A DNA stretch of 35,342 bases from Bacteroidota bacterium (lineage in GTDB: Bacteria > Bacteroidota > Bacteroidia > Bacteroidales > Dysgonomonadaceae): assembly GCA_023399295.1 (NCBI GenBank), contig JAEWQF010000069.1, forward strand, positions 1 to 35,342, read 5' to 3'. How positions within the stretch are numbered: position 1 is the stretch's first letter; each line of letters starts with the position of its first letter. Position numbers and translations under genes: made by a program. This document shows positions 33,297-35,342 of this stretch, one piece after another. A model generated the notes under the pieces. The model searched no databases. It was not told the DNA's origin and saw only the letters and a program-made list of their open reading frames with translations.

Positions 33297-34429
33297 TTAT
33301 GAAAGAGGATGAACTCGAGCCAGTAGCGGAACATCGGATCCAGGAATGTCAACTCCCCGTTGCTGTCGTCCAACACCTCCGATTCGATCAGGCCCCTTTT
33401 TACTCTTACCACATTGGCCGATGTGCCCAGCCGGTATTGCAGCAGCGTCTGCTGTGCCGAGAGCTGCTTCTCACCCGCGATGATCGCCCTGAGGAGGCCC
33501 ATCTGGGTGGCGGAGAAACGTTCTGTGATGTTGGAGAAGAGCAATCCCAGCTGACCCACGATGTCCTTGCGGGCAGAGAGGATGATCTCCCTGTTGCATT
33601 TCCTGCCGGTTCTGAACCAGCTCTGCTGTGCCAGCTGCTGCACGTAATAGGGATGGTTGTCGGCCAGTTGCGCAATAAGGCGTGCATCCTCTTCGGATAT
33701 CTCTTTTCCCGTATCGCTGAATCGCCGACGGATAAAGGGAATCCACTCTTCCGTGCCGATCTTTTTCAGGTAAAGCAGTTCGCCGAACTTGTAGAAGGGC
33801 ATGGAGGTGTCGGTGAATACCTCCAGCAGCATATGGCGCTTGCTGCCGTAGAGGCAGTAGGTTACATGCCGGTGGTTCTGCCAGCGTGCCCGCAGCTTCT
33901 TCTGGAATGCCAGCGGGTCGGCGAAGGAGGCGATCGACTGGAACTCGTCGATGCAGACGACAATTCTGATCTTCTTCCGTTCCGCTACCCGCTCCGCCAG
34001 ATCGAGGATCTCCTCGTGATTGCGTTCAATCTCTTCCCATCCCACGCCGAACGATACACCGGTCTGCATGTCGGGGGCGAAGGTGATGGTGGGTGCCAGC
34101 GCTGCAAGGAACTGTTTGGCATCCTTCACGAACTCCTCCCACCGGGAGGAGGTGGCTTGTAGCACTCCGTTGGCCAATGCCACGTAAAACTGATGTTCGT
34201 TACGGAGATCGAAAATATCGATATGGCATATACGGATATCCTTCCGCTCGCGGGTCAGATCTTCGGTAACCCTGCGCAACAGGGAGGTTTTACCCCATCG
34301 GCGCGGCGAGATCAGGATGCTGTTCACCCCTGCCAGGAAATTGCGTTTCAGCAGTGTGATCTCCTCGCTCCGGTTGGTGAAGTCATCCCAAGCGGTCACG
34401 CGTCCGTATGTGAATGGTACAGATCTCAT
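33284..34429 (-). CDS. AAA/STAND-like ATPase (archaeal-ATPase type)
   Basis: 381 residues. The P-loop is SPRRWGKTSLLRR (about 41-53), with Ser in place of the first Gly of GxxxxGKT. The Walker B is VVCIDEFQSIA, the sensor-like YCLYGSKRHML follows, and a winged-helix-like C-terminus (SAQQTLLQYRLGTSANVV, then GLIESEVLDDSNGELTFLDP) ends in FRYWLEFILFHKAYS. This is the MJ-type/DUF234-like class of single-copy ATPases found in many bacteria and archaea, of unknown substrate. A consensus promoter lies just before its ATG, so it has a very short leader. Its last three codons (AYS and stop) overlap the 7-bp repeat array. Confidence 0.85.
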   Translation of the reverse strand: MRSVPFTYGRVTAWDDFTNRSEEITLLKRNFLAGVNSILISPRRWGKTSLLRRVTEDLTRERKDIRICHIDIFDLRNEHQFYVALANGVLQATSSRWEEFVKDAKQFLAALAPTITFAPDMQTGVSFGVGWEEIERNHEEILDLAERVAERKKIRIVVCIDEFQSIASFADPLAFQKKLRARWQNHRHVTYCLYGSKRHMLLEVFTDTSMPFYKFGELLYLKKIGTEEWIPFIRRRFSDTGKEISEEDARLIAQLADNHPYYVQQLAQQSWFRTGRKCNREIILSARKDIVGQLGLLFSNITERFSATQMGLLRAIIAGEKQLSAQQTLLQYRLGTSANVVRVKRGLIESEVLDDSNGELTFLDPMFRYWLEFILFHKAYS

Positions 34430-34439
34430 TGTCTTGCAA

Positions 34440-34470
34440 CAAATATAGCTTTTTCTTTCGGACTTACAAA
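34440..34470 (-). promoter_or_regulatory. Consensus Bacteroidota promoter of the AAA ATPase
   Basis: Minus-strand TTTG (34470-34467), a 19-nt spacer, TATATTTG (34447-34440). The ATG at 34429 lies 10 nt beyond the -7 element, so the leader is only a few nt. The inverted repeat TTACAA-AA-TTGTAA (34464-34477) covers the -33 element and could be an operator. Confidence 0.7.
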
Positions 34471-34493
34471 ATTGTAACTTACAAAAAGCGAAC

Positions 34494-34650
34494 TTAGTCA
34501 GTTGTCAGTTATCAGTGTCAGTGATTGGTTGTCAGTTTTTAATCGAACTTCAAACCATGAACGTCGAACCATGAACCTCAAACCATGAACCTCAAACCTC
34601 AAACCAGGAACGTCGAACCATGAACCTCAAACCATGAACCTCAAACGTTT
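34494..34650 (-). repeat. Intergenic 7-bp repeat array, two-part, inverted relative to the idi and phrB arrays
   Basis: From 34494 there are GTTGTCA/GTTATCA units (reverse complement of the CTGACAA family), then from 34547 fifteen units AACTTCA, AACCATG, AACGTCG, AACCATG, AACCTCA and variants to 34650. Read on the minus strand the order is GTTYATR-type then CTGACAA-type, as at 8415-8637 and 12604-12790. Confidence 0.9.
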
Positions 34651-34662
34651 GAAAAAATAATG

Positions 34663-34670
34663 TATCTTTG
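34663..34670 (+). promoter_or_regulatory. Bacteroidota -7 element of the M3 peptidase gene
   Basis: TATCTTTG 38 nt before the ATG at 34708. It directly follows the repeat array; TTTG at 34648-34651 is only 11 nt upstream, too close for a normal -33. Confidence 0.55.
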
Positions 34671-34707
34671 TCCCCAATCTATTTCCCACAAATGTAAAGA
34701 TTATTTT

Positions 34708-35342
34708 ATGAAGAAAACTCTATTAACACTATTTTCTGTAATGATGATGACAATAGCTGCGGCAGAGGAGAATCCCTTTTTCAAGCCGTTTGAAACCCCA
34801 CATGGTACCGCTCCTTTCAATAAGATCCGAATTGAACATTTCGAACCCGCCTTCGAGAAGGCGATTGCCGAGCACCAGGCTGAGATTGATCAGATCGCGT
34901 CCAACCCCGCTGTCCCTAACTTCGTCAATACCATCGAGGCCATCGAGCACTCCGGTGAGATGATGAACCGCGTCAGCAGTGTCTTCTTCAACCTGCTGGG
35001 TTCCGAGAGCAACGACGAGATGATGGAGATCTCACAGCGACTCAGTCCGAAGTTGTCGGAACACTCCAACAACATCAACCTGAACGAAGCACTCTACAAT
35101 AGGGTGAAGGCAGTCTATGACGGTCGCCATACCGCCGGCCTCACCCCCGAACAGATCCGGCTTACCGAGAAGTATTACGAAGGATTTGAAGACAGCGGTG
35201 CCACGCTCTCTGTCGAGGGCAAGGAGCAGTACCGCACCCTCTCCATGGAGCTGAGCAAGGCGACGCTCGACTTCGGACAGAACAACCTGCGGGAGACCAA
35301 CGCATACGAGATGTTGCTCACCGACGAGGCCGATCTGGCGGG
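34708..35342 (+). CDS. dcp: M3-family dipeptidyl carboxypeptidase (partial, 3' end off window)
   Basis: The first 211 residues are visible. A signal peptide (MKKTLLTLFSVMMMTIAAAE) is followed by NPFFKPFETPHGTAPFNKI and HFEPAFEKAIAEHQAEID, the usual N-terminal region of Dcp-type M3 zinc peptidases, then PNFVNTIEAIEHSG and LSPKLSEHSNNINLNEALY. The zinc-binding HEXXH lies beyond the right edge, so activity cannot be checked. It probably removes C-terminal dipeptides from peptides in the periplasm, fitting a protein- or peptide-feeding life style. Start choice is clear from the signal peptide and the promoter element. Confidence 0.88.
   Translation, partial: MKKTLLTLFSVMMMTIAAAEENPFFKPFETPHGTAPFNKIRIEHFEPAFEKAIAEHQAEIDQIASNPAVPNFVNTIEAIEHSGEMMNRVSSVFFNLLGSESNDEMMEISQRLSPKLSEHSNNINLNEALYNRVKAVYDGRHTAGLTPEQIRLTEKYYEGFEDSGATLSVEGKEQYRTLSMELSKATLDFGQNNLRETNAYEMLLTDEADLA

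Overview
The window looks like a chromosome segment of a Bacteroidota species, most likely order Bacteroidales and possibly a Dysgonomonadaceae relative such as Proteiniphilum or Petrimonas (the genus is a guess). Evidence for the phylum: repeated TAnnTTTG -7 promoter elements, two of them with a TTTG -33 element exactly 19 nt upstream; few strong Shine-Dalgarno sites; and typical Bacteroidota protein variants (HisS, a PIN-PhoH fusion, a Lys-rich cold-shock-domain protein, RhlE-like helicase). No tRNA, rRNA, CRISPR array or transposase was seen.

Layout. 1-3832 (minus): a TolC / HlyD / FtsX-type permease export operon whose permease runs off the left edge. 4090-6451 (plus): a divergent two-component pair, an NtrC-type sigma-54 activator and a membrane histidine kinase, which probably controls the export operon; a sigma-54-like promoter and candidate activator sites lie between them. 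6668-14985 (plus): a small membrane protein, then a carotenoid cluster (phytoene synthase, IPP isomerase, CruF-like DUF422 membrane protein, acyltransferase, glycosyltransferase, photolyase, TPR protein, phytoene desaturase) that suggests a glycosylated, acylated carotenoid linked to light protection. 15188-21825: housekeeping and stress genes (DNA polymerase IV, acyltransferase, four-helix-bundle protein, ABC-F ATPase, a candidate structured RNA of about 190 nt, DEAD-box helicase, cold-shock-domain protein).

22153-30063 is a visibly AT-rich island between two strong terminators (of the cold-shock gene and of hisS). It holds a secreted protein (plus strand) and a tight six-gene minus-strand operon: SPFH protein with four zinc ribbons, four-TM protein, large membrane coiled-coil protein with an acidic tail and SAP/Rho-N-like C-terminus, two paralogous helical proteins, and a bactofilin-like beta-repeat protein. 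I do not recognise this as a named system. It resembles a membrane-associated scaffold or stress assembly, with distant analogy to the SPFH protein YdjI of Bacillus, and it is the best candidate here for an undescribed system.

30343-35342: hisS, PIN-PhoH ATPase, an AAA/STAND-like ATPase and the start of an M3 dipeptidyl carboxypeptidase.

Across the non-island part, at least eight intergenic spaces hold arrays of in-phase 7-bp units (GTTYATR, AACYNNN, CTKAYMA and WAAG/TTAG families). Several begin exactly at, or include, a neighbouring stop codon, and three share the same two-part order. None was seen inside the island.
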